From the NCBI GenBank assembly GCA_025200525.1, contig CM045760.1:44163932-44227931 (forward strand): a stretch of 64,000 bases of DNA, given 5' to 3'. The stretch is from Camellia lanceoleosa. Its lineage: Eukaryota; Streptophyta; Magnoliopsida; Ericales; Theaceae. This document shows positions 1 to 11,131 of this stretch, piece by piece. Positions within the stretch are counted from its first letter, which is position 1. Every line of letters begins with the position of its first letter. The notes beneath the pieces were generated by a model. The model was given only the letters and a program-made list of their open reading frames with translations. It had not been told where the DNA came from and searched no databases. A program made the position numbers and the translations under genes.

Positions 1-229
1 TTTTCATACATAAAAATATAATTTGTTGTAGTTACTTCATTTTCAATAAAACAATCACTATTGTTTTCATAAATTTAAAAATGCCCTTGACATTTATTCC
101 AAATATTATTTTTGTTTAAAATTTTATTTATATACATATGTAAAAAAAAAAAAAAAAAAAAAATTCAAAAATCTAGGGGGAGAGGGAGGGGCACGTGACC
201 CACCTAGGCCTCATGTGGCTCCGCCACTG
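1..229. repeat. TE terminus, direct-repeat copy 1
   Basis: This AT-rich stretch matches 478-698 along its whole length, including a poly-A tract, a GC-rich block around GGGGCACGTGACCC and the end GGCTCCGCCACTG. Ends reading CAGTGGCGGAGCC in reverse are common termini of plant DNA transposon families, mostly hAT-like; that attribution is from general knowledge. The left end lies outside the window or is lost. Both copies are followed closely by ATAAGTCTTA. Confidence 0.5.
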
Positions 230-477
230 GATATAAGTCTTAAAATAAATTATATAATGATAAGTTTTTTATACAAAATTTGATTAAAAATTTAATATAA
301 TGGTAATATCTCGTCATCATTAATATGTGATATCACCAACTAATAGTAAATAAACATATAGAGAGTGAACCTCACATGTCAAATGTAAGTAAAAATCCAA
401 TAAATTTCATATCCTTATAATGAGATTACTTATACTTGCATATCAATAATAATGACATCACCGTTACATTCAAAATT
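230..477. other. AT-rich spacer between TE ends
   Basis: No open reading frame or recognisable element was seen. The stretch is low-complexity AT-rich DNA between the two TE-end copies. Confidence 0.4.
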
Positions 478-698
478 TTTCATAAATAATATGGTTTATA
501 GTAGTCTCTCAATTTTCAATTAAAACAACCATTATTGTTCTCATAATTTTTAAAATTTCATTGACATTTCACTCTAATAATATTTTTGTAATTTTTTTTA
601 TTTAAAATATTTTCTTTATGTTTGCAAAATTTTTTTAAAAAAAATCCCAAAATCCATGGGGCACGTAACCCCATGGGCCTTCACTCCCTCCACCACTG
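478..698. repeat. TE terminus, direct-repeat copy 2
   Basis: Second, more diverged copy of the sequence at 1-229. It keeps the order AT-rich body, A-rich tract, GGGGCACGTAACCC block and the end CTCCACCACTG. It stops two bases before the left arm of the inverted-repeat segment at 701. The pair may be a tandem duplication of one TE end or two insertions. Confidence 0.5.
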
Positions 699-700
699 AT

Positions 701-1088
701 AACTACCAATAAGTCTTAATAGTTGAACTTAATTCTCATCAAGTGCTATTAAAAATAAGTCTTAGTAAAATCGTCGCTAAAAATATTTTTTTGTGATAAT
801 TTTTTGCATATGTCGTTAAAAATTGACAATTATTGACTTTTTTTTGTCACGGTTTTTATGAATTATTGCTAAAACTTACAATTAGTGAACCTTTTCTGTG
901 ACAAAATTTTCAAACTGTCGCTGAAAGTTAAAAATTTGTGACATTTTTTTGTGGTAATTTTTAAAATGTCGCTGAAAATTAATAATTAGTGAGCTTTTTA
1001 ATAGTATTTGATGAAAAATATCATTAATAATCATAGAATTTATTAGATAATAAATCCATCTATTAGGACTTACACATAAATCCCTCTT
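701..1088 (+). repeat. Left inverted arm
   Basis: The arm starts AACTACCAATAAG and contains repeated blocks of the type TCGCTAAAAAT, GTGACA and AATTAGTGA. Its complement is at 7273-7540. The left arm is about 120 bp longer because of an extra internal block around 900-1000. Confidence 0.65.
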
Positions 1089-1944
1089 AAAAATATTGGA
1101 TTGGAAATAATTGATTTATTTTATTTTTATTTTTATTTTCATGTGTTTAGTTTCTTTTTACAACTTTATCTATATGAAATGCCAAAAAAAATTCAAAAAA
1201 TTACTTTCAGTTGTACTACCAAGAAATTATTACAAATTCATGAAAAATTTATAATTTAAATTATTAATATGTATAAACTTATTTGTAATATTTTTTTTTA
1301 AATATACCCTACATTGAGAATATTCATATATGTTCTTTGTTGATTTATAACACCACATGTGTTGTGCTAATAGTTTTTTTTTTTTTTAATATCAAAAAAA
1401 GAAAAAAAGAAAGATGAAAAAAATTAAACACAAATTAAGAATAATACATCCCCTTCAAGAATCAAGCACAAACAAGAAGCAGTGCCAAACCCAAAGCTGG
1501 TGAGTAATATCGACCAGAACATAAGCAGAAAAACCTACTCCAAGCCAACCCCCTCATAGACATCTCCTAACTTGATTCCAAAACCATCTTTTACATAGTT
1601 GATTCCAAACCTAAATAAAAAGAATGGTGCCATGTAATCTATCAATCAATACGTAAAAATTCTCATTACAAGAACATATAAAATTTAAAAATTAATATGA
1701 TAAAAAGAAAAGTTAATAGGGCATTTTTAAAAGAAATTAAATGGATAGGTGAAAAAACTACATTAAAAAAATAGTATGTATAAAATTTAAAGAAAATTAT
1801 AAAAAAAAAAAATCTCAAGATCAGAACTTTGTACCAAAATAAACTTTACATTTTTAATTTTGTTAATTTAAACAGTATTCAAGAGTGTAGTTAGTTTTGC
1901 ACTAGTTGATTTGGTTCCCTCCTATTTATCATATCATATGACAT
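1089..1944. other. AT-rich DNA without a recognised gene
   Basis: Homopolymer-rich sequence with poly-T/A tracts near 1376-1390 and 1800-1811. No ORF or repeat of known type was recognised. The part just before 1945 resembles the intron that precedes the host exon at 36957. Confidence 0.4.
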
Positions 1945-2085
1945 GTCACACAGTTATTTCAATCTGAAGATGGATCAGAAGTTGGTTCATTTACATTGGT
2001 CTCAAGCCTTGATGGTACCTGCAATCTGTTGAAGGAATGACTTTTCGGGAAGCCTTTCACTTGATGGATGCTGTATTCAGGTGCC
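1945..2085 (+). pseudogene. Decayed paralogue of host-gene exon 2
   Basis: The + strand reads SEDGSEVGSFTLVSSLDGTC before reaching a stop, and aligns with the exon at 36957-37089, which reads [17 protein letters not shown]. Similarity continues into the upstream intron (an AGTTGATTTG block in both) and across the downstream GGTGCCTTATTTT versus GGTGTCTTATTTT border. In-frame stops follow, so this copy is not functional. The function of the parent gene is not recognised. Its position inside the inverted-arm segment suggests transport by a mobile element or a local duplication. Confidence 0.5.
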
Positions 2086-3235
2086 TTATTTTTACTTCAA
2101 AAATGTTCCGCCCCCAAAATAGTGACTCTCACGACTCCCTTGGCCTTGGCTTGTGATTGGTCAGATTTTATTTTATTTATTTTATTTTTTAACTTCCTCC
2201 AATCATCAACCTCTACGTGTATATGAAATAGTGGGAGTTGGTGATTGAGGGGGTCTCTATCAAAGTTGTTTTTACTTTGGGATCTTTTAGGAAGAGGATA
2301 AAAACTAGTTTTTAATTTTTTATTTATTTTGGGTTATATTATTTTTCATATTTTTTATTTATAAAAAGACTAAAAAAACTAAAAAATTAACTTTTTATCA
2401 ATTTCTCAAAACACTCCTTCATAATAAGTCCTTTGAAATGTTTTTGAATTTCCAAACGGATTTGGGAATGCTGTTACTTAGCACAGCCTCAGCATCAAAA
2501 ACGGTGCCGTCTTGACGTAGGCACAGTATTAAAAATATTTTATGTCTAGAAAATTTTGAGCATGGGACCTCATAGTAGAGGCCCACTATTAAACCACTAT
2601 ACTATCAAGTTTTCTTGTAAATGTTTGGTATATATATATATTATTTTATTATCTTATTTGCGTATAATTATAAATATATTAATATCAAACTTCCTAAAAA
2701 TTGTTGTGCGGCAGCAACAAAAATACATCTTTTATAATCTTACAATTTATTTTATTTTGATTCCTTTTTACAGTCAAACTGTTAACTATCGATGTCCCAA
2801 AAACCCTAAAAGCTTGTTTCTGCCAGCCAACCATCCATCTACCTTCGCCGGAGGCTTTTCATTACATTCGTTAGATACTCTCTATCATCTTCACCAAGCT
2901 ATCGAGGTTTATACGAATACAACATATTTTCTCTAATGTTAGGAGGTTTCAAGAAAAAAATATATAATTTTCTTCACTTTTATGATTGTGGTTGGTTGAT
3001 TTTTTTTCCCTTGTAGAATGTTAGTAATTTTTTTTTTTTTTCTTTTTCAGTCCTGAGAACTGGTGCTTTGATTGGGATACTAGATTACCATCTATTGATA
3101 GCAATCAAAAGTAGAATATAGTGATTCTGGTTTACACTCAACCCAATTGATGTTTTGGATCTAGGTTTCATTATCTTATATAGTTGTTCTTGCCTTGTTT
3201 CCCCATATTTCTCTTTAAGTTTGGCTATTGGGATG
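2086..3235. other. AT-rich DNA, no gene recognised
   Basis: Mostly AT-rich with poly-T runs near 3030-3040. Around 2790-2930 the composition becomes more gene-like (AAACCCTAAAAGC, then a C-rich stretch), which resembles a 5' leader, but I cannot connect it to a protein. Confidence 0.35.
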
Positions 3236-5680
3236 TGTTGGTTGTGTTTGGAATATGTTGGTAGCTTGTTTTTCAAACTGTTACTACCCATAATTTTGCT
3301 TCTTCGCTCGAGCGGCACTTCTTGCGCTCGAGCGATTTTTGTGAACTTCCAACACTTTTGTAGGTCTGCAGAAATACTAGGAGTTGACATTTAAATTTTT
3401 TGCTCGAGCGATCTTTCTTGCGCTCGAGTAGTGTTGGTTTGAGCAACCCTTCTTGAGCTCTAGCAATGGTCTTTTATCTGTAAAACTTCTGAGAGTTGGT
3501 ATTCTTCGCTCGAGCGAAGCTTCTTGCGCTCGAGCGGTGTAACTTATTGTGTTTGATTGCCCGAGCGACACTTCTTGCGCGTGAGCAATCTGTGCGTATA
3601 TATCAGTTCGTAAAAAGTCAAATTTTGACTTACTTTTTCATTTCTCTCTCTAAACATTCTAAAAACCGTAGATCTACACATACACACACACTCTCTCTCT
3701 CTCTAAAACTCTACTTCTCTTTACAAATACATCTAGATCCATTGAGTTCTTCACCCGTGTCTCTTTGTTATAAAGGTAGAGCACGTCATGGGCTTCCTTT
3801 TGATCCGAATGAAGTTGGGTTTGGGGCGTTGTCGAAGTTCCTTCACTCTTCCTCTCATCTTCTAAGTTTGAGGTAGAAATTTTCCACACTTTCTTATGAT
3901 TTTTAACTTAATTACTTGTGTTTTGAAACAATAATGTGATTTGGGGGAATTTGGAACAAATCTAGGTTTTTGGTTTAAAAATTAAAAGAGAGGTTTTCAA
4001 AGGATTTGGGGTGCCTGCTCTGCGGGGTGCCTGTTGTGCACCCAGCACAGCAGGCACTGCTGTGCGGCCCAATGGGCTTATTTCGATATCCATTTTAATA
4101 ATCCATATGTTCATATTTTAGAGTACATCGAGTAAAACATACCTGTAAAATACTAAGTTAATCAGATATGGTTAACCTTTTCATCCACTTATATTTGTAT
4201 CTTTAAAAATAAATGACATCGTGATTTAAAATATTAAAATGAATACAAATGTGAGTGGATGAAAGGGTTAAAGATATCTGATTAACGCAATTTTTTACAG
4301 GTATGTTCTATTCGATGTACTCTAAAATGTGAATGATTTGGATTATCAAAACGGACCCCAAAATAAGTCCATTGGACTGCACAACAGTGCCTGTTGTGCT
4401 GGGTGCACAGCAGGCACCCTAACTCCGTTTTCAAATGGATTCTTGAAATTGGTTGTAAGACTAGAAATGAGATTGAATTTTAATAAAATGGTTGGTTTTG
4501 ATACTTGGAATTAATTTTGGAAGAAAATGGAATTTTTGCCTTAAATATCTCAAATGTTGATTTTGTATAAATAATTGGAACTGTTATTAAAAATGTGAAA
4601 TTGAGTTGATATTTATGAGGATGGTGGAGTTTGGTATGTATTACTACTCACATCTTAGAATTTAGAAAGTTTATCTTTATGGTAATTAATTATCTGTTTA
4701 GAGATATCTGTTTTGAGCTATCAGTGGAGAATAGCTATAATTATTGTAAAAATTGCATGAGAATTAAGAAAATTAAAACTAATTTCTCATCCTTTTTGCT
4801 TTGAGCATTGTTGTATACTTACTACATTGAAAATGTGAATTATTTTGAGAGAAAAAATGGGTGAATCTGGGAAGTGAGTGTTGTCTCATTGAAATAAGTT
4901 GGCTTGTGTATCTATGGTGAAAGTCCTAAAAATCGTGCATCTACATGGGTGCCAATCCCGTAGACGAAATTTTCTTAAAATGGCAATAGTAGTACTTGTA
5001 TAGCCTACGTTTACATGGGTGCTGGTCTACGGTTTCCTATGGACAAAATTTTCATGAAAGTTTGTATTTGGTTTGACATTATCGGGAAGATTGTGATTCA
5101 CTACCCGGTTTTCTATTGTAAAGGAAATGATTTTATAATTGTGATAAACCTGGCATTGCATGGTTTGGGAAAGTGAGATAAAATGTTTTGGCACGAGTAT
5201 TGGATATGCATATCACCTTTCATCTTTATTAAGATTCATATATTGTGTTGGATTATTTATACTGGGTTTTGGCTCACTCTGTGTGGGAAAACCATTTTGA
5301 TGTACTAATGATATGCCTCCGTCAAGGCAATAGCTTGGGAGGACTTGGAAGCAAGAGTTTCATTTTGTGTGCTTTGTTGTATTTATTTTATACAAGCCTA
5401 AGGCTTTAACTATCTTGGATTTAAATCCATTTTGTTGTAACCAAGCACTATCTTGGAAAGCTGTAAGCCTTTAGGGCATTTCTTATTTGTTCAACTTTCA
5501 TTCTATTTCTCTATTATGTAACATATGCTATAGATTTAGGGTAAGGCTTGTGAATGTGTATTCGCATATGTTGCTCTTTTGTACAATCAATTGGAACAAA
5601 TGGAAGATAATTACTTATTCATGTGTTGTTAATTATTAATATTGTGGATGGTCTCATCATTATTATTTCGGGGCATGGCA
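3236..5680 (+). mobile_element. LTR of a degraded Ty3/gypsy element
   Basis: The region ends in ...GGCATGGCA three bases before TTGGTATCAGAGCGTACC, a primer-binding site matching the 3' end of initiator tRNA-Met, and gypsy gag follows. It contains repeated GCTCGAGCG motifs at 3307-3595, a (CT)n tract near 3690 and an inserted fold-back element. The left boundary (TGTTGGTTGTG at about 3236) is my best guess; no matching 3' LTR lies in the window. Long LTRs next to a Met-type PBS fit chromovirus-type gypsy elements such as Tekay/Del, which is an inference. Confidence 0.5.
4008..4420. mobile_element. Fold-back MITE inside the gypsy LTR
   Basis: The two halves are reverse complements over nearly their full length. 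The left half begins GGGGTGCCTG and runs through CACCCAGCACA, GCCCAATGGGC, AGAGTACATCGA and AATCAGATAT to the centre near 4215; the right half mirrors this and ends GCAGGCACCC at 4419. The transcript would form a hairpin of about 200 bp. An extra GGGGTGCCTG at 4008 and a second at 4024 leave the true left end uncertain, and no clean target duplication was found. Confidence 0.75.
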
Positions 5681-7115
5681 ACTTGGTATCAGAGCGTACC
5701 GGGTTTGAATACTTTGGGTACGTGGGAAGTGATTCTTACCACAATGGGTTTTTCTCGTTTAATAGAGATATTTGTGTATATGGTATGCTTATGTGATTAT
5801 ATGGATATGAGATTTAATTTCTAAAATATTGATTGGGTCTACGAGTTTATAGAAGTTCTGTTAGAACAACACTTGATCACTACTATTTTTAATTGGAACT
5901 CTGGCAATGTCGCAGGATGATCATTATCTAGGAAAGAAATTCGTATGTGTTTATGTGACTACGTGCTTATGTGGAGTGAATTACTGTTGTCTATTGTCTC
6001 AGGACGCGAGTGAGTTAGCTTCGACAGATTTGTAAATGTGGTAATCTTTTATATTACATTCATTAGGATATCAGGACGTGGGAGTGGTGGTAGGCGTGGT
6101 AGGCCTAGATAGCAGGAAGTGCCATTACCGGATGAGATTCCGGTGCAAGAAGAAGGGGTTGGTTAGGCCAATGTGGCCGAACCAGTGGGACAGCAGGCCA
6201 TGGGCACTTTAGGCTGTGAAATGGTCGGAGCTTTACGGGAATTTATGGACATTCTCAGTGCTGAGAATCAAGTCTAGGCCCAAGTTGCTGAAGCAAGGCC
6301 GTCATTCTTGAAGAAGGAGTTCTTTTGGTCAAATTCGAATGAGTTTTTGGGTGATCCTAAGGAGCCACTGAAAGTGGACGAGTGGCAAGAACAGATGGTA
6401 AAGACGTTTGAGATGCTTGGCATCGAGAACGACGGGCTGAGGGTAACCTTGGTATCTTTCTAGTTAAAGGGAGATGGTGGTCAATGGTGAAAGTTTGCGC
6501 GTGGACGTATTAGGGTGACTTGAGAGGTTTTCGTCAACGCCTTCCAGAACAAGTTCTTGCCTCCCACTGTTAGAGAGAAGTTGAGAGAGTAGTTCTTGAA
6601 GCTCAAGCAGCTTAACACACCGGTGGTCAAGTTCGAGGCTACTGTTACTAGCTCGTTGAGGTTTGCCCCAGAGTTGGTAGCGATGAAGGAACGTCGTTGC
6701 TTGGAGTTTGAGAAGAGGTTAAGGACCAGACTTCTTTTCAAGGTGGTCGCATCCATGATTAAGGATTACAGTCGTCTTGTAGAGGCAGTGGCAGCTCACT
6801 TAGAGACCGTGATTCAGATCGATAAGAAGAGGATGAGGGGCTCCAGGTAGAGGAGTTAAGAGGTTTATGGAGAGAATTGGGACAGAAGAGGCAGAGGGCT
6901 TCTAACTCACAGTAATCTCAGGCAGCACAGTCAAGATCCACCTTTCTTGTGTCGAGTTTGGGTTCGGGGAAAAGTAATCAAGGAGGTTTCACTTGTTTTA
7001 GGTGTGACCAGTTTGGTCACAAATCTCCAACTTGCCCTCAGAGAGTATGAGGGAAACAATCTGCACCGTCTTCGGCTCGTCCCCAGAGCCAGAGTCAAGG
7101 GAATGGAGAAGTAAT
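5681..7115 (+). pseudogene. Degenerate Ty3/gypsy gag
   Basis: After the primer-binding site at 5684-5695, frames with stops encode a Gag relic. There is a glycine/arginine-rich GRGSGGRRGRPR start near 6068, then FFWSNSNEFLGDPKEP and KFLPPTVREKL, which match the retrotransposon gag domain, and a zinc knuckle CFRCDQFGHKSPTC (CX2CX4HX4C) near 6995-7040. Several stops sit where tryptophan or glutamine codons are expected. The element breaks off at about 7115 with no protease, RT, integrase or 3' LTR, so it is a truncated copy. Confidence 0.8.
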
Positions 7116-7272
7116 CAGGGAGGTTTCCTGCATTTCATTAACTTGCACATTTATTTTGAGATAATAGGAGTACAGGTTATTTAATGTTACTTTACTTGTA
7201 ATTCGGTTGTTCACTCAATCATTTTACTTAATATTTTCTATCTCTTTCTCTTATCCTTTATCTATTTATTTC

Positions 7273-7540
7273 TTAGGGTACTTACGTGTAGGTCCTAATA
7301 AGTAGGCTTATTGTCTAATAGGTCCTATGGAAAAAATGTTATAAAAAAAGTCACTAATTGTAAGTTTTAGTGACAATTTATAAAAATTATAACAAAAAAA
7401 AGTTACTAATTGTCAATTTTTAGCGACATAGATAAAAAAATGTCACAAAAAAATTATTTTTAGCGACAATTTTATTAAGACTTATTTTCAATAGGACTTG
7501 GTGGGAATTAAATCAAACTATCAGGATCTATTGGTAGTTT
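7273..7540 (-). repeat. Right inverted arm
   Basis: Reverse complement of the arm at 701-1088. It ends ATTGGTAGTTT at 7540. It carries AGCGACA and GTCACTAA blocks in the opposite orientation. Confidence 0.65.
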
Positions 7541-7842
7541 ACCCTTATTTTTTCTGTACTTAACAATTTTAGAAGATTTTTTTTTTGGGCAAAAGAACAG
7601 TCAACACATTTGTTTGATAATTGGCTTAAATTTAAATATGAAAAGATTTTTTAACTTTTTCTGGCACGCCACATTTATTAAATTTTCCTTCGTAGAAAAA
7701 ATAAGGCATATATATATATATATACACCCATGATTTTTATTTAAGATTTTATTCAAAAACATCAATGTGCAGTTTAGAGTCATTTTATGCATAAATCCTA
7801 CACCAACTAGATCTTAACCACAATTTTTCTTGCTAGGGGGAT

Positions 7843-8480
7843 TTTTTTTTTTTTAATTAGCAAAAGAGAGTTTTATTGATAATAAGGAAAGTACAGAGTA
7901 CACTGCAAACATTAATAAAGTAAGGAAGAACAAAAAGTATCATAGTAAAAAATTAGACGATCCCAACTAGGATGACACAAAATAGGAAACACAATCATAT
8001 GCTAGCTCAACCCCTAGGTTGATGAGACAACACTTACCAAGGCCCTAAAAAAAAAAAAAAAAAAAAAAAAAAGAAGGCCAGAAAACTAAAAAGAAACAAT
8101 GGGGCATCCAAACTGTAGTCCAGACCCTAGCAGCAAACAATTACAATCGAGCTGCCCAGAAAGGACAGAAAACATAGTGCCAAAACAGATCAAATGCAAT
8201 ACCTCACCTGTCGATTGAACATCGGATTATTGACAGAATAATGAATGTCTTGTAATGTAGCTTTAAGCCAAAATGCAAGTCTTTTGAATTTGCCTCCAGA
8301 CCACCAATGAAACAACTTATCCACTGAACCTGGTATCACCCATTGGAAACCCCACCACAGCATCATGTTGCAGCCCAAAGCCTCCAAGAGAATGGGCAAA
8401 ATAGTAGGACATGGCAGGCTGATTCAAGGTCAGATTTGCAAAATATGTATTGAATGGAAGCATTGCTGTTGAGGATCTCA
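7843..8480 (-). mobile_element. 3' end of an L1-type LINE
   Basis: Read on the - strand, the segment encodes FCKSDLESACHVLLFCPFS followed, after a one-base frameshift near 8372, by WWGFQWVIPGSVDKLFHWW. The C-X12-13-H-X4-C spacing and the following tryptophans fit the zinc-binding domain (zf-RVT) at the C-terminus of plant LINE reverse transcriptases. The - strand copy ends in an A tract (T run at 7848-7855 on the + strand), as expected for a LINE 3' end. It is 5'-truncated and frameshifted. Confidence 0.55.
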
Positions 8481-9151
8481 ATTTTCTGGAGGAAATCAGA
8501 TGTATTGAGTTGACTGGAATAGGACAGGAAATAAAATGGAATGATAATTTTGTAGCCTCTAAAAACGACGTTCTCTTAACAGAAAAAATGACCATTCCTC
8601 ATAATAAAAATCAAACCAACATGGGTATTCTAAATTTCTGTCATAAAATTCGAGTAAGCGCCAAATTTTACAACTTAGAAACATGGGAAGCTCAACTCAA
8701 AGAAAAATTAGTCTATAAAGAAAAATCAAATAAAAAACCCTTCCACTTATGATAAAAAAGAATTGTTTTGAAAAGTTACTATTTTAATTAATTTTTTGAT
8801 TTTTTTTAATAAAAAGACGTGTAAAAAACATAAAAATAAAATAATTTTTTAATAATGACTTTTTGATTATTTGCTGTTACCAAAATAGCTCTTAATATGT
8901 AAAGAAAAATCTAAAGCTTTTACACTATTTAGGACTCGTTTCGAAATTGAATATTTTAATTAATTTTTTAATTTTTTATGAAAAATATATACAATCATAA
9001 ATAAAATAACTTAATAACTTATAATGACTCAATTTTAATCTATTAACAAACGAGGGCCTAATATGTACAAAAATAATAATTCTAACTAGTGACCTAAAAA
9101 AAAAAAAAAAAAAAACCAATAATATGGTTTTCCACAATCCATAGGCATGTA
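8481..9151. other. AT-rich DNA, no gene recognised
   Basis: Low-complexity AT-rich sequence. Two related blocks at about 8765-8890 and 8935-9060 (AATTAATTTTTTGATTTTT-like) look like decayed MITE arms, but their ends cannot be defined. Confidence 0.3.
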
Positions 9152-9159
9152 AGCCTAGA

Positions 9160-9577
9160 TAGGAGTGTAAATTTGACCCGACCCGTGTCATGTTTCACAG
9201 GCTCTCGCTAAAATTTGAGTCAGGCCGGTCCATGTGCTAGAAAATTAAGCCCAGGGTTAGGGAGTATTCGGGCCTTGGGCGGGTCTGGACATTTTTTTTT
9301 TAATTTTTTTAATTTTTTCTATCAAAATTTATTATTTTTCTCTAAAATAGACACTGGGTCTCAGGTGGGCTGGGCGGGCCAGGCTTCAGGTCTGGTCTTG
9401 AGTGGGCCGTAAGCGGGTTGATGGGGCTTGGCTCATGTGTCGGGTCGGGTCGGGTCGGGTCAGGCTTTAAAATGACAACCCAGGCCTAGGGTCTCAGGTT
9501 GGGCTTGGGCCTGGTCCACTGTGAACCACGGACAGTTTCAAACCGTCCACGGACTGCAAACGATTTTTACACTCCTA
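9160..9577. mobile_element. Complete hAT-type MITE, 418 bp
   Basis: The ends are a perfect 12-bp inverted repeat, TAGGAGTGTAAA. The flanks carry a perfect 8-bp duplication, AGCCTAGA, at 9152-9159 and 9578-9585, the size made by hAT transposases. The interior is much more GC-rich than its surroundings, with GACCCGACCC near the left end and tandem CGGGT pentamers at 9439-9460. No coding capacity is evident, so it depends on a transposase in trans. Confidence 0.9.
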
Positions 9578-9585
9578 AGCCTAGA

Positions 9586-10109
9586 CTAATAGATATATAT
9601 TTTTTGTTTTGCATATATTTGTTGGACTATATTTTCTTTGTTTTTTTAGTCTCTTTTGGACCAATGCACGGGGAAAAGCTTCTCATAATTCTACCTTCAT
9701 CTTTTTTTTTCCTAACCATTTTAAGACCAATTAGAGTTCAACTTTTGTCCTCCAACTTTCATTTTATCGAATCAGTAATATTATAAATTTAAACTTAATT
9801 GCTTAAAAATTATTTTAAATTATAATATTATAATTTAGATTTATTCTACTTATAAATCTCACATTGCACAAATTTAATTGTAACTATACAATCTTATTTG
9901 AGATAATTTTAAAATAGATAAAATCAGATACATAGAATTATTCTTTATTAATTATTAAATTGTCACATTGTTGCTCTCTTTCGGCCATCCAAAAGCAAAG
10001 GCGTGTGGGCCTGTTAGATTTTTTTTTTTTTTTTTTTTTTAATATCTTTAGTTTACTTTTTCTTAATTTTTTCATTTTTTTTTTAAACTTTCTAGATTTT
10101 TGTACACAA

Positions 10110-10140
<31 letters not shown>

Positions 10141-10530
10141 AAAGGAACTGGATCTCAACCCACACGGAAAAAAGAAATCACTAATCAACAAATGTAACGA
10201 GTAATGGGTTACACATGCTAAAACTACAAAAATGCTACTAAAGTCACCATCACAACACAAAGATTATTCAACCCTTTTTTCTGAAGAATTAAATTGGCAA
10301 TTTCACACTATTATACAATTAATAAGATAAAGGATGTAATTGGGCCTAGAATAACATGTTTTGCTAGATTACATTTCTTTTATATTTTTTTGAGTTAATC
10401 ACACAAAAATCCTATTTACAAATGTTATAATAGGTTGGGTCCTATTTAAGATTTTTTAAACCAAAAAGTCATATTTAGTAAAATTGAGAATATTAGCAGT
10501 TTTTTTTTTTTTTAAAAAAATTTAAAACTA
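9586..10530. other. AT-rich DNA with homopolymer tracts
   Basis: It contains T tracts at 10019-10040 and an adjoining T/A palindrome at 10111-10143. The apparent short ORFs come only from these tracts. No gene is supported. Confidence 0.4.
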
Positions 10531-10796
10531 AGGCCAAGTTTGACATATAGTCAAAAAGTCAAAAAGTTACTCAAAAAGTTAAAAAGTTAACACTATTCAC
10601 CAAAAGTCAACAATTACGGCTGCACAACTCCCAAATCGAATTTTTCCCTTCAAATCAATTTTTACAATTTTTTATTATACATTTTTCTATAAAAAGTCAA
10701 AAAATTAACCCAAACATCCATATTTTCAACCTCTATTTTTTAGTCCAAAAAGACAAAAAGTATACTTATTTAAGACATTCCAAACAACCCCTAAGA
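10531..10796. mobile_element. MITE of the AAAAAGTCAAAAAG family, copy 1
   Basis: The body (AGTCAAAAAGTTACTC, AAGTCAACAATTACGGCTGC, CCCAAACATCCATATTTTC) is nearly the same as 45648-45906. The edges GGCCAAGTTTG on the left and CCAAACAACCCC on the right form a weak inverted repeat. Short palindromes fill the interior. No coding capacity. Confidence 0.6.
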
Positions 10797-11131
10797 ACAT
10801 TATCAGTTTTGCATAGTAATGTTCTAGATAACTGTTTCACTAACTGATAAAAAAATAGAGTATGAAATTAAACGTTTTTACCTTTCTACTTATTGGTTTA
10901 ATTCAACTATCCAATAAAACCGAGAACATTAATACTTTTTTCTAGTTTTAAAATTGAGAACATTATCAATTTTTTTATTTTTAAAGTTTATTTTTATTTT
11001 TATTTTTATTTTTATTTTTTGAGTTTCGCACATTAATGTTTCATCATCATGTTGTTTTATAGACAAAATTTTCAATTTTGCATAAAAAATAATTCAGTTT
11101 ATTTTATTTTATTTAATTTATGTTTTATCAG

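Larger units (their letters stand above)
701..7540. mobile_element. 6.8-kb segment bounded by inverted arms
   Basis: The left arm (701-1088) and right arm (7273-7540) are inverted copies of one another. Both start with ACTACCAATA, continue through AATAAGTCTTA, several TCGCTAAAAA/GTGACA blocks, and end in a shared TATTAGGACTTACAC-like stretch. The subterminal TCGCTAAA repeats resemble CACTA subterminal arrays, but neither end reads CACTA and no target duplication was found. It could be an old CACTA or Mutator-like element, or two inverted copies of one repeat. The interior holds a host exon relic and a gypsy fragment. Confidence 0.5.

Noticed and set aside
2556..2936. A 126-codon ORF
   Set aside because: AT-rich with no recognisable family; possibly chance.
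9938..10260. ORFs rich in Phe or Lys on both strands
   Set aside because: They come from poly-T and poly-A tracts only.
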